Shown here piece after piece: positions 5,728 through 12,931 of a stretch of DNA of 15,020 nt; the stretch's first letter is position 1; each line of letters starts with the position of its first letter. A model generated the notes under the pieces. The model made no database searches. It saw only the letters and a list, made by a program, of their open reading frames with translations, and was not told the DNA's origin. The position numbers were made by a program, and so were the translations under genes. The DNA is from an uncultured Alphaproteobacteria bacterium (GTDB lineage: Bacteria > Pseudomonadota > Alphaproteobacteria > Caulobacterales > Hyphomonadaceae): NCBI GenBank assembly GCA_903831485.1, contig CAIKXW010000062.1, positions 1 to 15,020 on the forward strand, written 5' to 3'.

Positions 5728-5829
5728 CCTGCCCGTGATCTACAGCGGCGCCGGGGTCGTTGAGTGAGACATCCGCGGGGGCGGCGCGCGAGGCAGGCGC
5801 GACAGATTTTCCAGGCTGGAGGCAGGACA

Positions 5830-6216
5830 ATGAGTGCATCGACAGATCCCATGCAGTCGCCCGAATGGGAGGTTGCCCGCCGTGACTGGTATGAACAGGC
5901 CCGGACGCAGCTCGAAACACTTCAGCAGGCCGTGAACTCCGCCGTCCCAGGCTCCCTCGCGCTGGAAACAATCTACGGACCGATGCACGACATGGCGGGC
6001 CTCGCCGGCGTGTTCGGCTACGACATGCTCGGCAAGATTTCCCGCAGCCTGATCGAGACGCTCCGCAAGGGCGCAAACCCGCTCGACGACCGCATGCTGA
6101 TGGTCGCCAAGGCCCACCTTGCCGCCCTGGTCGCCCTCCACGCCCGCGACATGCGCGGCGACGGCGGCCCGCAGGGCCTCGCCATCCTCGCCAAGTTGGC
6201 CAGTATCCACGCCTGA
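5830..6216 (+). CDS. Orphan HPt-domain (histidine phosphotransfer) protein
   Basis: A 128-residue single-domain protein, helical throughout. The HPt-like core is IYGPMHDMAGLAGVFGYDML (48-67), with His53 as the presumed phospho-acceptor, Gly57 and the AGVFG turn, and then the helix ISRSLIETLRK. Alphaproteobacterial HPt proteins share the pattern HDxKGxGGTFGY. Here the usual Lys after the His is Ala56, which is unusual because that Lys or Arg normally helps response-regulator docking. The ATG at 5830 has GGAGG 7 bases upstream and was preferred over a GTG at 5764. No kinase or regulator gene is adjacent, so its partners lie elsewhere; the HisKA_2 kinase about 5 kb away is not an obvious one, since such kinases usually signal directly to regulators. 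It converges with the serine hydrolase gene, with 9 bases between the stops. Confidence 0.75.
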   Translation: MSASTDPMQSPEWEVARRDWYEQARTQLETLQQAVNSAVPGSLALETIYGPMHDMAGLAGVFGYDMLGKISRSLIETLRKGANPLDDRMLMVAKAHLAALVALHARDMRGDGGPQGLAILAKLASIHA

Positions 6217-6225
6217 TCTGGCTGC

Positions 6226-7341
6226 TTACAAACACCCATATAGCGCATCGATGATCCGCGACCGGCGCGCATCCTCCAGCAGGTGCGTCCCCTGCTTGTT
6301 CATGATGTAGGCGCCAGCCAGCCCCGTCGCAGGATCGCCGAACGCGCCCGAACCGCCCCAGCCCGAATGGCACAGCGTCTCCGGGTTCGGCCCATAGATC
6401 AGCGACGGATTGCGCATCACGCCCGCGCCGAACGCCACACGCCCAGGCAATACGCGATCCTCGCCCGCAACACGCTGGCGCGTCAGCTCGTCCCACGTCA
6501 CCGGCGCGATCACCCGCGTCTCGCCGATGCGGCCCTTCTGCGCGAACGCCGAATAGAGCCGCGCCATCCCCGGCGCCGTTCCATGTCCGTTGGCTGAGGG
6601 AATCTCCGCCATGCGCCAGGCCGTCGTGCCGCGCGGCGCGGCTGCCCACGGCGTCAGGAAAGCCGCCCGCGTCTCCGCATTGCTGTGCGGAAACTGCGTC
6701 GGCGCCTTCGGCTTCAGCAATTCCGCACAGCGGCCATGTTCGCTCTCGGGCAGTCCGATCCAGAAATCGATCCCGAGCGGCGCGCACACATCCTCGCGCA
6801 GGATCGTCCCGAGCGACCGCTTCGACACGCGCCTCACCAGCTCGCCCGCGATGTATCCCCATGTCAGCGGATGATAACCCGACCCATCGCCCCTGCTCCA
6901 CATCGGCGAAAGCTTCGCCAGCTCCGCCGACAGCGCCGGCGGATCAAGCCACAGCTGCGGCTCAATCGGCTCGGCAAACCCCGGCACGCCCGCCTGATGC
7001 GACAGCGCCTCGGCCACCGTGTACGCACGCTTCCCCGCAGCACCGAACTCCGGCCAGTAGTCCGCGAGAGGAGCGTCGTAGTCGACAAGCCCGCGCTCGA
7101 CGAGCATCGCCACGACCAGCGCCGCGATCGGCTTGGTTGCAGAATAGACAGGGCACAGCGTCCGCTCATCCCACGCAACCGTCCCCGCCCGATCGGCAAA
7201 CCCGCCCTGCAGGTCAACAACAAGCTCGTCGCCAAGATACGCCGCGAAACACGCGCCATGCTCCAGCGCGTCCGCGAAGTTCGCCTCGAACGCCGCGCGG
7301 ACAGGTTCGAATCCGGCGGCCGTAAATCCGGTGATGCTCAT
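6226..7341 (-). CDS. Class C beta-lactamase-fold serine hydrolase (EstB-like esterase family)
   Basis: A 371-residue protein of the serine beta-lactamase/transpeptidase fold. The SxxK nucleophile motif is YSATKPI with Ser67 and Lys70. The second motif position reads YHPLTWGY with Tyr156, and the third reads CHSGWGGSG (HxG, His325-Gly327). Tyr-His-Pro instead of Tyr-x-Asn and HSG instead of KTG point to the family VIII esterase/EstB-type group rather than a true AmpC beta-lactamase. There is no convincing signal peptide, so it is probably cytoplasmic. The likely role is hydrolysis of small esters or amides, substrate unknown. The ATG at 7341 was chosen; GAGGG precedes it at very short spacing, and a GTG three codons earlier is possible. 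It is divergent from the second VOC gene, with about 83 bases between them. Confidence 0.88.
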   Translation of the reverse strand: MSITGFTAAGFEPVRAAFEANFADALEHGACFAAYLGDELVVDLQGGFADRAGTVAWDERTLCPVYSATKPIAALVVAMLVERGLVDYDAPLADYWPEFGAAGKRAYTVAEALSHQAGVPGFAEPIEPQLWLDPPALSAELAKLSPMWSRGDGSGYHPLTWGYIAGELVRRVSKRSLGTILREDVCAPLGIDFWIGLPESEHGRCAELLKPKAPTQFPHSNAETRAAFLTPWAAAPRGTTAWRMAEIPSANGHGTAPGMARLYSAFAQKGRIGETRVIAPVTWDELTRQRVAGEDRVLPGRVAFGAGVMRNPSLIYGPNPETLCHSGWGGSGAFGDPATGLAGAYIMNKQGTHLLEDARRSRIIDALYGCL

Positions 7342-7424
7342 GTCCCTCACATCGTCTTGCAGCGGTTGCGCGTCAACCAGATCGTGCGCAATGATCCGGC
7401 AGGCAACGCATTCAAGGCTTGGAC

Positions 7425-7892
7425 ATGATCGAGATCAACGGCATCGCCCATATCCAGATCACAGCCGGCCGCTACGACATCGCGCGCGCCTTCTACATGA
7501 AGCTCCTGCCCTTCCTCGGCCTGAGGCAGGTGCTCGACAACGAATACGGCTACTACTGCGTCGGCGGCCGCACCGGCGTGCTGATCTCGAAGCCCGCACC
7601 CGAACACGAGGGCGAGCGGTTCGTGCAGCAGCGCGTCGGCCTGCATCATGTCTGTTTCCGCGCCCGCTCGCACGAAGACATCGATGCCGCGCATGACCTC
7701 ATCAAGTCGCTTGGCGTACCCATCATCCGCGCCCCACAGGAAGACGGCTGGGCGCCCGGCTACTACTCGATCCTGTTCGAGGATCCCGACGGCGTCCGTC
7801 TTGAGATCAACTTCGTTCCCGGCAAGGGCGTCTTCGACACCGCGGAAAAAGCCTTGAACCCGGCCTACCCGAACGCGCCGTCACGCGACTGA
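7425..7892 (+). CDS. VOC-fold (glyoxalase-like) protein, second copy type
   Basis: A 155-residue vicinal-oxygen-chelate protein, longer than and different from the one at 1913. It begins IEINGIAHIQITAGRYDIARAF, where the His in AHIQI is the usual first metal ligand, then LLPFLGLRQVLDNEYGYYCVG and GLHHVCFRARSHEDIDAAHD with the second-module His. It ends GYYSILFEDPDGVRLEINFVPG, where the Glu in RLEINF is the usual last ligand. The metal-ligand pattern looks intact, so an enzyme (lyase, isomerase or dioxygenase type) is likely; the substrate is not readable. The ATG at 7425 has AAGG 7 bases upstream. The 3' end overlaps the convergent pyridoxal kinase gene by 12 bases. Confidence 0.88.
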   Translation: MIEINGIAHIQITAGRYDIARAFYMKLLPFLGLRQVLDNEYGYYCVGGRTGVLISKPAPEHEGERFVQQRVGLHHVCFRARSHEDIDAAHDLIKSLGVPIIRAPQEDGWAPGYYSILFEDPDGVRLEINFVPGKGVFDTAEKALNPAYPNAPSRD

Positions 7893-8747
7893 CCGCACTG
7901 GCGCTGCGAACCGCTGCGCCAGCCGATCGCTGCACGCCGCCAGCGACAGCTCCGTCCCCGACCATTCGATTGTGCGCGCAATCACTTCATGCGTCGCGCC
8001 CGTCGCATCGCCCAGCGCAGCCTCAGCTCCAAACCCCGACACCAGCCCGCCCGCAAAGCGAAGCGTCAGTGTGTCGCCCGTGCCATTGGGAATCCGACCC
8101 GCAACCTTCGCCGTCTCCGCGAGCATCGCCGCGTCGACATCGACATGCAGCACGCCGATCCCCTGCGGCGACGGCACGGACGAGATCAGCCACCGCCCGC
8201 CCCGCGAACGCGCCGCGCGTGCAACATCCTCCGCCGTCCGCAGCGCCGCGATATCCGTACCCGTCAGCCGCGCGAACTCCCACAGGTTCGGCGCCAGCAC
8301 ATCCGCCAGCGGCACGAGGTCGGCAAGCAGCGCCGCCTCCGTCTCCGGCTTGATGTAGAGCCCCGGCGCCACATCCCCCATCACAGGATCGACGATCACG
8401 ATCGGCCGCTCCGGCGCGCTCGCATGCGCCTTGCGGCGCGGCGCCGACCGCACGCGCGCGATCGCATCCACCGCCACCTTCACCTGCTCCGGCCGCGAGA
8501 AGTGACCCGTCACCACGGCATCGACCAGCGAGAAGAGCCCGTTCGCCTCGACGCCCTCCAGCATCCCCGCCATCACTTCGGCCTCCACAGGCGCGCCGCC
8601 CGGCGTCCCCCAGCCCGGATGTCGGCCGAACAGGCAGGTCGGCACATGGACATGATCAACCTTCATCGGCCCCAGCACGTAGGGCGCTATGCCCCCGCCA
8701 ACCCGGCTGGCGGCGACGAAGGATGAAATCACGAGCACGAGAGGCAT
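7881..8747 (-). CDS. pdxY: Pyridoxal kinase (PdxY type)
   Basis: A 288-residue ribokinase-superfamily enzyme, close to the 287 residues of E. coli PdxY. It phosphorylates pyridoxal with ATP in vitamin B6 salvage. The N-terminus LVISSFVAASRVGG corresponds to the SHVxxGxVGN-type substrate loop. PTCLFGRHPGWGTPGG (37-52), VVTGHFSRPEQV (78-89) and VDPVMGD (119-125) follow. The ATP/anion-hole motif GTGD (222-225) has the catalytic Asp225. The N-terminal loop lacks the Tyr/His usual in E. coli PdxY, so a related substrate cannot be excluded. The ATG at 8747 matches the family's N-terminus; the frame is open upstream to 8855 without a good ribosome-binding site. It is divergent from the CoA-lyase gene, with 135 bases between. 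Confidence 0.85.
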   Translation of the reverse strand: MPLVLVISSFVAASRVGGGIAPYVLGPMKVDHVHVPTCLFGRHPGWGTPGGAPVEAEVMAGMLEGVEANGLFSLVDAVVTGHFSRPEQVKVAVDAIARVRSAPRRKAHASAPERPIVIVDPVMGDVAPGLYIKPETEAALLADLVPLADVLAPNLWEFARLTGTDIAALRTAEDVARAARSRGGRWLISSVPSPQGIGVLHVDVDAAMLAETAKVAGRIPNGTGDTLTLRFAGGLVSGFGAEAALGDATGATHEVIARTIEWSGTELSLAACSDRLAQRFAAPVRSVA

Positions 8748-8846
8748 GGCTGTCCATTCGCGCATCAGGAGTGCGCGCGACGACATTACCCGGCCCGCGG
8801 CTTTCCTCCAGCTTGATCTTGCGGGCTGCCTCCGCCATGACCACCG

Positions 8847-8870
8847 CGACTTCAAGCCCCGACTTCAAGC
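8847..8870 (+). repeat. 11-bp direct repeat in the leader of the CoA-lyase gene
   Basis: CGACTTCAAGC occurs twice with a 13-base period (8847-8857 and 8860-8870), and the second copy ends just before the GAGAGG ribosome-binding site. A related inverted element, GCTTGA, lies near 8813. This may be a tandem regulator-binding site or a leader element. Confidence 0.45.
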
Positions 8871-8882
8871 GAGAGGCCTCCC

Positions 8883-9767
8883 ATGTCCGCCATCCGCCCC
8901 CGCCGTTCGGTTCTCTACATGCCAGGCGCAAACGAGCGCGCGCTGGAGAAAGCGAAAACCCTCCCCGCCGACTCGCTGATCCTCGACCTGGAGGACGCCG
9001 TCGCGCCGGAAGCCAAAGTCGAAGCCCGCGACCGCGTCTGCAATGTGGTGAAGGCGGGCGGCTATGGTCCGCGCGAACTGATCATCCGCATCAACGGCCA
9101 GGACACCGAATGGGGCAAGGCCGACCTGCGCGCCGCTGTCCAGGCTAAACCCGACGCCATTCTCGCCCCCAAGGTCGCGACTGCGGAAGACATACGCTGG
9201 CTCGACGAACAGATCTCTGAAGCCGGCGGCGCCACCGAACCGCGCCTCTGGGTGATGATCGAGACCCCGCTCTCCATCCTCAACATCAAGGAGATCGCCG
9301 CCGCCGCGAAGACGACGCGCCTCGCCGGCTTCGTCATGGGCTCCAACGACCTGATCAAGGATTTCCGCGCCGAGCCGATGCCCGGTCGCGAGAACCTCGC
9401 CGCCTGCTACACCCTCGCCATCGCCGCCGCGCGCGCCTACGACCTTCTGGTCTTCGACGGCGTCTACAACGACATCGCAAACGCCGACGGCTTCGCAGCC
9501 GAAGCCAGACAGGCACGCGCCTTTGGCTTCGACGGCAAGACGCTGATCCACCCGACGCAGGTCGAACCCTGCAACACCATCTTCGCCCCCGCCGCCGACG
9601 CTGTCGCACAAGCCCGCGACGTCATCGCCGCGTTCGCCGATCCCGCCAACAGCGGCAAGGGCGTCCTGAAAGTGAACGGCAAGATGACCGAGCTATTGCA
9701 CCTTGCCCAGGCAAGGCGCACCGTCGCCGTGGCCGAGGCCATCGCCCAGAGAGAGGCCGCACAGTGA
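8883..9767 (+). CDS. mcl2: CitE/Mcl-family CoA-ester lyase, likely (3S)-malyl-CoA thioesterase
   Basis: A 294-residue TIM-barrel protein of the HpcH/HpaI aldolase/CitE superfamily. It starts RPRRSVLYMPGANERALEKA, then LILDLEDAVAPEAKVEAR (32-49), RINGQDTEWG, the metal-ligand region MIETP with Glu127 and GSNDL with Asp156, VFDGVYNDI and GFDGKTLIHPTQV. It resembles Rhodobacter Mcl2, which hydrolyses (3S)-malyl-CoA to malate, more than the longer Mcl1 lyase; this comparison is from memory. The pairing with mesaconyl-CoA hydratase puts it in the lower ethylmalonyl-CoA pathway, where beta-methylmalyl-CoA is cleaved to glyoxylate and propionyl-CoA and malyl-CoA gives malate. Whether it is lyase or thioesterase cannot be settled by reading. 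The ATG at 8883 has GAGAGG 6 bases upstream. Its stop overlaps the next start (GTGA). Confidence 0.82.
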   Translation: MSAIRPRRSVLYMPGANERALEKAKTLPADSLILDLEDAVAPEAKVEARDRVCNVVKAGGYGPRELIIRINGQDTEWGKADLRAAVQAKPDAILAPKVATAEDIRWLDEQISEAGGATEPRLWVMIETPLSILNIKEIAAAAKTTRLAGFVMGSNDLIKDFRAEPMPGRENLAACYTLAIAAARAYDLLVFDGVYNDIANADGFAAEARQARAFGFDGKTLIHPTQVEPCNTIFAPAADAVAQARDVIAAFADPANSGKGVLKVNGKMTELLHLAQARRTVAVAEAIAQREAAQ

Positions 9768-10813
9768 CCCTCAAATCCGATCCCGGCAATTTCTTCGAGG
9801 ATTTCGTCGTCGGCGATGAGCTGGTGCACGCAACGCCGCGCACCGTCACAGAAGCAGACGCCGCCATCTACACCGGCCTCAACGGCTCGCGCTATGCGCT
9901 GTACTCCGCCGATACCTTCGCACAGGACATCGGCCTCGAGGGCGCGCCGATCGATCCACTGCTCGCCTTCCATGTCGTGTTCGGAAAGACGGTGCCGGAC
10001 ATCTCCCTGAATGCGGTCGCGAACCTCGGCTATGCTGACGGCCGCTTCCTCGCGCCGGTCTATCCCGGCGACACGCTGCGCGCCGTCTCCGAAGTCATCG
10101 GCGTCAAGGAAAACTCCAATGGCAAGACAGGCGTCGTCTACGTCCGCACGCACGGCTACAATCAGCAGGACACGGAAGTCCTGAACTATGTCCGCTGGGT
10201 GATGGTCAACAAGAAGGACCATGCGAAGCCCGCGCCCGCAGCTGTCATTCCCGAACTCCCCAAAGCCGTCGATCCGCGCGACCTGCCGCCGCGCGCCTAT
10301 GCGCTCGAGGACTACGACTTCACGCTTGCAGGCTCGCCCTTCGGCTTCGAGGATTACGAAATCGGCGAGAAGATCGACCATGTCGACGCCTTCACCGTCG
10401 AAGAAGCCGAGCACCAGATCGCCACGCGCCTCTACCAGAACACTGCCAAGGTCCATTTCAACGAGTTCGCGCAGCGCCAGACGCCGCGCGGCAAGCGCCT
10501 CATCTATGGCGGCGTCGCCATCTCGCTGGCGCGCTCCATCGCCTTCAACGGCCTCGCCAACGCAGCCGAGATCATCGCGATCAACGCGGGAAGCCACGTC
10601 AACCCGCTGACCGCCGGCGACACCGTGTTCGCGTGGTCCGAAGTGCTCGACAAGGTCGATCTCGGAGATGGCCTCGGCGCCCTGCGCCTGCGCCTGGTCG
10701 CGACCCGGAACCTGCCCTGCTCGGAATTCCCCTACAAGGACGCCGAAGGAAAGTACCTCACCGAAGTCATCCTCGACTTCGACTACTGGGCGGCCATTCC
10801 CAAACGGGGGTAG
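9764..10813 (+). CDS. mch: Mesaconyl-CoA hydratase (beta-methylmalyl-CoA dehydratase), MaoC-like
   Basis: A 349-residue double hot-dog (MaoC/R-hydratase) protein that interconverts beta-methylmalyl-CoA and mesaconyl-CoA. The first half opens FFEDFVVGDELVHATPRTVT (10-29) and carries FHVVFGKTVPDISLNAVANL (69-88), GYADGRFLAPVYPGDTL (89-105) and SEVIGVKENSNGKTGVVYVR. The second half repeats the layout with FGFEDYEIGEKIDHVDAFTV (193-212), NTAKVHFNEF and IYGGVAISLARS. The FGKTVPDxSLNAVANLGYAxGRFL block is, as I remember it, strongly conserved in Rhodobacter Mch (343 aa). It starts at GTG overlapping the stop of the CoA-lyase gene by 4 bases, so the two are translationally coupled. The pair fits assimilation of acetyl units through the ethylmalonyl-CoA pathway; ccr, ecm and mcd are not in the window. 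Confidence 0.9.
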   Translation: MTLKSDPGNFFEDFVVGDELVHATPRTVTEADAAIYTGLNGSRYALYSADTFAQDIGLEGAPIDPLLAFHVVFGKTVPDISLNAVANLGYADGRFLAPVYPGDTLRAVSEVIGVKENSNGKTGVVYVRTHGYNQQDTEVLNYVRWVMVNKKDHAKPAPAAVIPELPKAVDPRDLPPRAYALEDYDFTLAGSPFGFEDYEIGEKIDHVDAFTVEEAEHQIATRLYQNTAKVHFNEFAQRQTPRGKRLIYGGVAISLARSIAFNGLANAAEIIAINAGSHVNPLTAGDTVFAWSEVLDKVDLGDGLGALRLRLVATRNLPCSEFPYKDAEGKYLTEVILDFDYWAAIPKRG

Positions 10814-10832
10814 TCCTCCCTACATAGGTGAC

Positions 10833-11261
10833 ATGAGCATCGCCGACTTTCCCCAGTTCGCCGCAGCGTGCGCCATCCTGTTCTCGGTGGTGATCCGCTG
10901 GCTGCGATCCGGCGCGTCGTGGGAGTCAGTCGAGCAAGGCAGCGCCACGGCCAACGAGCTGCGGGAGCTCACCGGCATTCTCGATTACGACAAGCTGCAG
11001 GAAACCTTCGGCCCCCCGCGCCTTGAGGACGGCGCCTTTCGCGTCACCCGCCGCGACGTGCTGCGCGAACGCACCGGCCTCGGCTATCTCTTCGGCGACC
11101 GCTATCTCGACGGCGCCTCGGCGCTGGTCGCCATCGCCACCCTCCTCCCGCTCTGGCCCACCTGGAGCACACGCTGGTGGCTCGACACGCTGCTGGCCTT
11201 CGCCTGCATCTACCAGGTCGCAGGCTGGGTCGCGTCAGCACGGTTGTTCAAGCAGAAGTAG
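10833..11261 (+). CDS. Small membrane protein of unknown function (142 aa)
   Basis: A 142-residue protein with three likely membrane segments: residues 8-24 (FAAACAILFSVVIRWL), about 94-111 (GASALVAIATLLPLWPTW) and about 115-137 (WWLDTLLAFACIYQVAGWVA). Between the first and second lies a soluble stretch of about 65 residues rich in charge (ESVEQGSATANELRELTGIL, then RRDVLRERTG). The loop would face the cytoplasm if its positive charges rule the topology. I do not recognise a family. The ATG at 10833 has TAGGTGAC directly upstream. It lies 19 bases after mch on the same strand, so it may be the third gene of that transcript, although nothing links it functionally. It converges with the amidotransferase gene, with 9 bases between the stops. 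Confidence 0.7.
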   Translation: MSIADFPQFAAACAILFSVVIRWLRSGASWESVEQGSATANELRELTGILDYDKLQETFGPPRLEDGAFRVTRRDVLRERTGLGYLFGDRYLDGASALVAIATLLPLWPTWSTRWWLDTLLAFACIYQVAGWVASARLFKQK

Positions 11262-11270
11262 TCGCGAGCT

Positions 11271-11981
11271 TTACCGCCCACCCCGCAAGAACCTCGCCAT
11301 CCATCGCCCGACCATCTCGTTGTCATGCCGCTCAGCCAGCGACGCGATCGCCCCATCCACCTGCTCATCCGACAGCCGTCCCCGCCGCGCCGCATACAGC
11401 GCCGCGACAAAGTCATCGCCGAACTCCGGATGCCCCTGCATGCTCATCACCGGAGCGTCCGTGTACTCGAGCATCGCATGATCCGTGTGCGCCGACCGCG
11501 CCAGCGTCACCGCGCCCGCAGGCGGGATGACCACCTGGTCCTGATGGCTCACCGCCAGCGACACGCTTGCGCCGGCGCCAGCCATCCACGCGCGACGCTC
11601 CAGCACCTCATACATGTGCCGTCCCACGCCCCAGCCCTTGTCCGACTTGCGGACATCCCCGCCCATTGCGTCCGCGATGATCTGGTGGCCGAAACACACA
11701 CCCACCATGGGTGTCTTCACGCGGAAGGCCCCGCGCACGAAATCCCGCAACGGGTCCATCCATGGCGTGTGGTCATAAACCCCTGCAGGCGACCCCGTGA
11801 TCACCACCGCCTCGCAAGCCGCCGGATCGGGCAAAGCGTCACCATCGACCAGCTTCACCACCGCGAACGACAGCCCGGCATCCGCCTCGCCCAGCAGGGC
11901 CGCGAACATATCCGGATAGAGCGGATACGCCTCGCTCAGCTGTCCTGGCGCCCGTCCCGTTTCGATAATCGTTACTCGCAT
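11271..11981 (-). CDS. Class I glutamine amidotransferase (GMP-synthase-like GATase)
   Basis: A 236-residue stand-alone class I glutamine amidotransferase domain. The nucleophile elbow is VGVCFGHQ with Cys96, and the partner His/Glu motif is QGHPEF with His184 and Glu186, so the catalytic triad is complete. VVITGSPAGVYD (59-70) is the usual oxyanion strand. MKVLIIETG-type N-termini, here MRVTIIETGRAPGQL, are common in these stand-alone members. They hydrolyse glutamine or gamma-glutamyl compounds (for example gamma-glutamyl-polyamine or peptide degradation); the acceptor or substrate is unknown. No ATP-pyrophosphatase domain follows, so it is not GMP synthase itself. The ATG at 11981 has only a weak GTGGG next to it. 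It is divergent from sdhC. Confidence 0.9.
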   Translation of the reverse strand: MRVTIIETGRAPGQLSEAYPLYPDMFAALLGEADAGLSFAVVKLVDGDALPDPAACEAVVITGSPAGVYDHTPWMDPLRDFVRGAFRVKTPMVGVCFGHQIIADAMGGDVRKSDKGWGVGRHMYEVLERRAWMAGAGASVSLAVSHQDQVVIPPAGAVTLARSAHTDHAMLEYTDAPVMSMQGHPEFGDDFVAALYAARRGRLSDEQVDGAIASLAERHDNEMVGRWMARFLRGGR

Positions 11982-12035
11982 CCCACGATCAATAAGGCCT
12001 TTTTCCCCAAGGCCAAAGCGTCGCGTCCCGCCGCG

Positions 12036-12063
12036 TTGACAGCACCGGAGGCGGGTCTAATAC
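12036..12063 (+). promoter_or_regulatory. Putative housekeeping promoter for sdhCDA
   Basis: A perfect TTGACA (12036-12041) is followed after 16 bases by TAATAC (12058-12063), a 3-of-6 match to TATAAT. It lies about 50 bases before the sdhC ATG in the only gap between the divergent amidotransferase gene and sdhC. The -10 is imperfect, so the exact hexamer is uncertain. Confidence 0.5.
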
Positions 12064-12113
12064 CGGGTGCGGCGCAGTCAGGCTTGCGCCGGGGCGAAAA
12101 GGAAAACCTCGCA

Positions 12114-12542
12114 ATGTCCAGCTGGACAGACAAGCGGCCGATGTCGCCGCACGTGCAGGTCTGGAAATGGCATCTCACGATGGCCTCCTCCATCCTCCAC
12201 CGCGTAACCGGCGTCGGGAACTATATTGGCATCGTCCTTGTCATCGCCTGGCTCTTCGCCACCGCCGTCGGGCCTGACCTCTACGAACCGCTCGCCGGCC
12301 TGATCGGGTCGATCTGGGGCCAGCTCATCCTCTTCGGCTTCACGTTGTCGATCTGCTACCACCTGCTCAACGGCCTGCGTCACCTCGTGATGGACGCAGG
12401 CGCGGGCTTCAATCCGAAATTCGCGGGCTTCACCGCCGGCCTCGCCATCGTGCTGGCCGCTGTTCTCGCCGTCGCCATCTGGTACCTCGCCGGCCTCGTC
12501 CCGGGCTTCGACCCTCTCAACATGACGGGCGCTGCATCATGA
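12114..12542 (+). CDS. sdhC: Succinate dehydrogenase cytochrome b556 subunit
   Basis: A 142-residue integral membrane subunit of complex II that anchors SdhAB and binds haem b and ubiquinone. The N-terminus RPMSPHVQVWKWHLTMASSI (8-27) leads into LHRVTGV (28-34). Ser26 and Arg30 align with the quinone-site Ser27 and Arg31 of E. coli SdhC, and His83 (CYHLLNGLRH) aligns with the haem ligand His84. Three membrane helices are evident (about 33-52, 65-90 and 105-130). The ATG at 12114 has AAGGA about 10 bases upstream. The stop overlaps the sdhD start (ATGA), a sign of coupled translation in the sdhCDA operon. Confidence 0.95.
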   Translation: MSSWTDKRPMSPHVQVWKWHLTMASSILHRVTGVGNYIGIVLVIAWLFATAVGPDLYEPLAGLIGSIWGQLILFGFTLSICYHLLNGLRHLVMDAGAGFNPKFAGFTAGLAIVLAAVLAVAIWYLAGLVPGFDPLNMTGAAS

Positions 12543-12931
12543 GCAAGCCACAGCCCACCATGCGCACGGCACTCGGCAAGGTCCGCGGCCTCGGCTCGGC
12601 GAAACACGGCGCCGGTCATTTCATCGCCCAGCGCGTCACCGCCATCGCGCTCGTCGTCCTCGTCCCGCTCTTTCTCATCACCCTGATCAACGCCGTCCGC
12701 GGCGGCTATGACGGCGCGCTCGCCTATGTGGCCGACCCGTTCAACGCCGTGCTGATCCTGCTTGCGATCGGCGCCGCGCTCTACCACATGCGACTGGGCA
12801 TGCAGGTCGTGGTCGAAGACTACATCGCCAAGCACGGCACGAAGGCCGTGCTGCTCATCCTCACCACTTTCATCTGCGTCGTCCTCTTCGCCGCCGCCGC
12901 CTACGCTGTCCTCAAGGTCGCAATCGCATGA
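12539..12931 (+). CDS. sdhD: Succinate dehydrogenase hydrophobic membrane anchor subunit
   Basis: A 130-residue membrane subunit of complex II. The N-terminus [20 protein letters not shown] (8-27) is typical of alphaproteobacterial SdhD. Three hydrophobic helices follow (about 34-53, 67-88 and 103-128). His83 in [14 protein letters not shown] matches the second haem ligand (E. coli His71), and Asp94-Tyr95 match the Asp82-Tyr83 quinone-site pair, with the same spacing of 11 from the His. The gene overlaps sdhC by 4 bases and sdhA by 4 bases (ATGA both times). Confidence 0.95.
   Translation: MSKPQPTMRTALGKVRGLGSAKHGAGHFIAQRVTAIALVVLVPLFLITLINAVRGGYDGALAYVADPFNAVLILLAIGAALYHMRLGMQVVVEDYIAKHGTKAVLLILTTFICVVLFAAAAYAVLKVAIA

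Larger units (their letters stand above)
5489..5829. other. Gene-free structured region before the HPt gene
   Basis: About 340 bases with no convincing coding frame on either strand. It holds several dyads: GGCGC...GCGCC around 5552-5575, GCGCAG...CTGCGC (5599-5619), TTAAG...CTTAA (5621-5636), a perfect 10-bp hairpin (5666-5691) and GCTTCACA-CC-TGTGAAGC (5710-5727). The last 60 bases are the leader of the HPt gene with GGAGG before its ATG. It could carry regulatory sites, or a small RNA whose strand cannot be decided from sequence. Confidence 0.5.

Noticed and set aside
5633..6901. A 422-codon open frame on the minus strand
   Set aside because: It crosses the HPt gene antisense and the serine hydrolase in another frame, and the product is Arg/Gly/Cys-rich without domain features.
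9464..10597. A 377-codon minus-strand frame over mch
   Set aside because: It lies antisense to a well-supported enzyme gene and its Asp/Arg-rich product has no recognisable domain.
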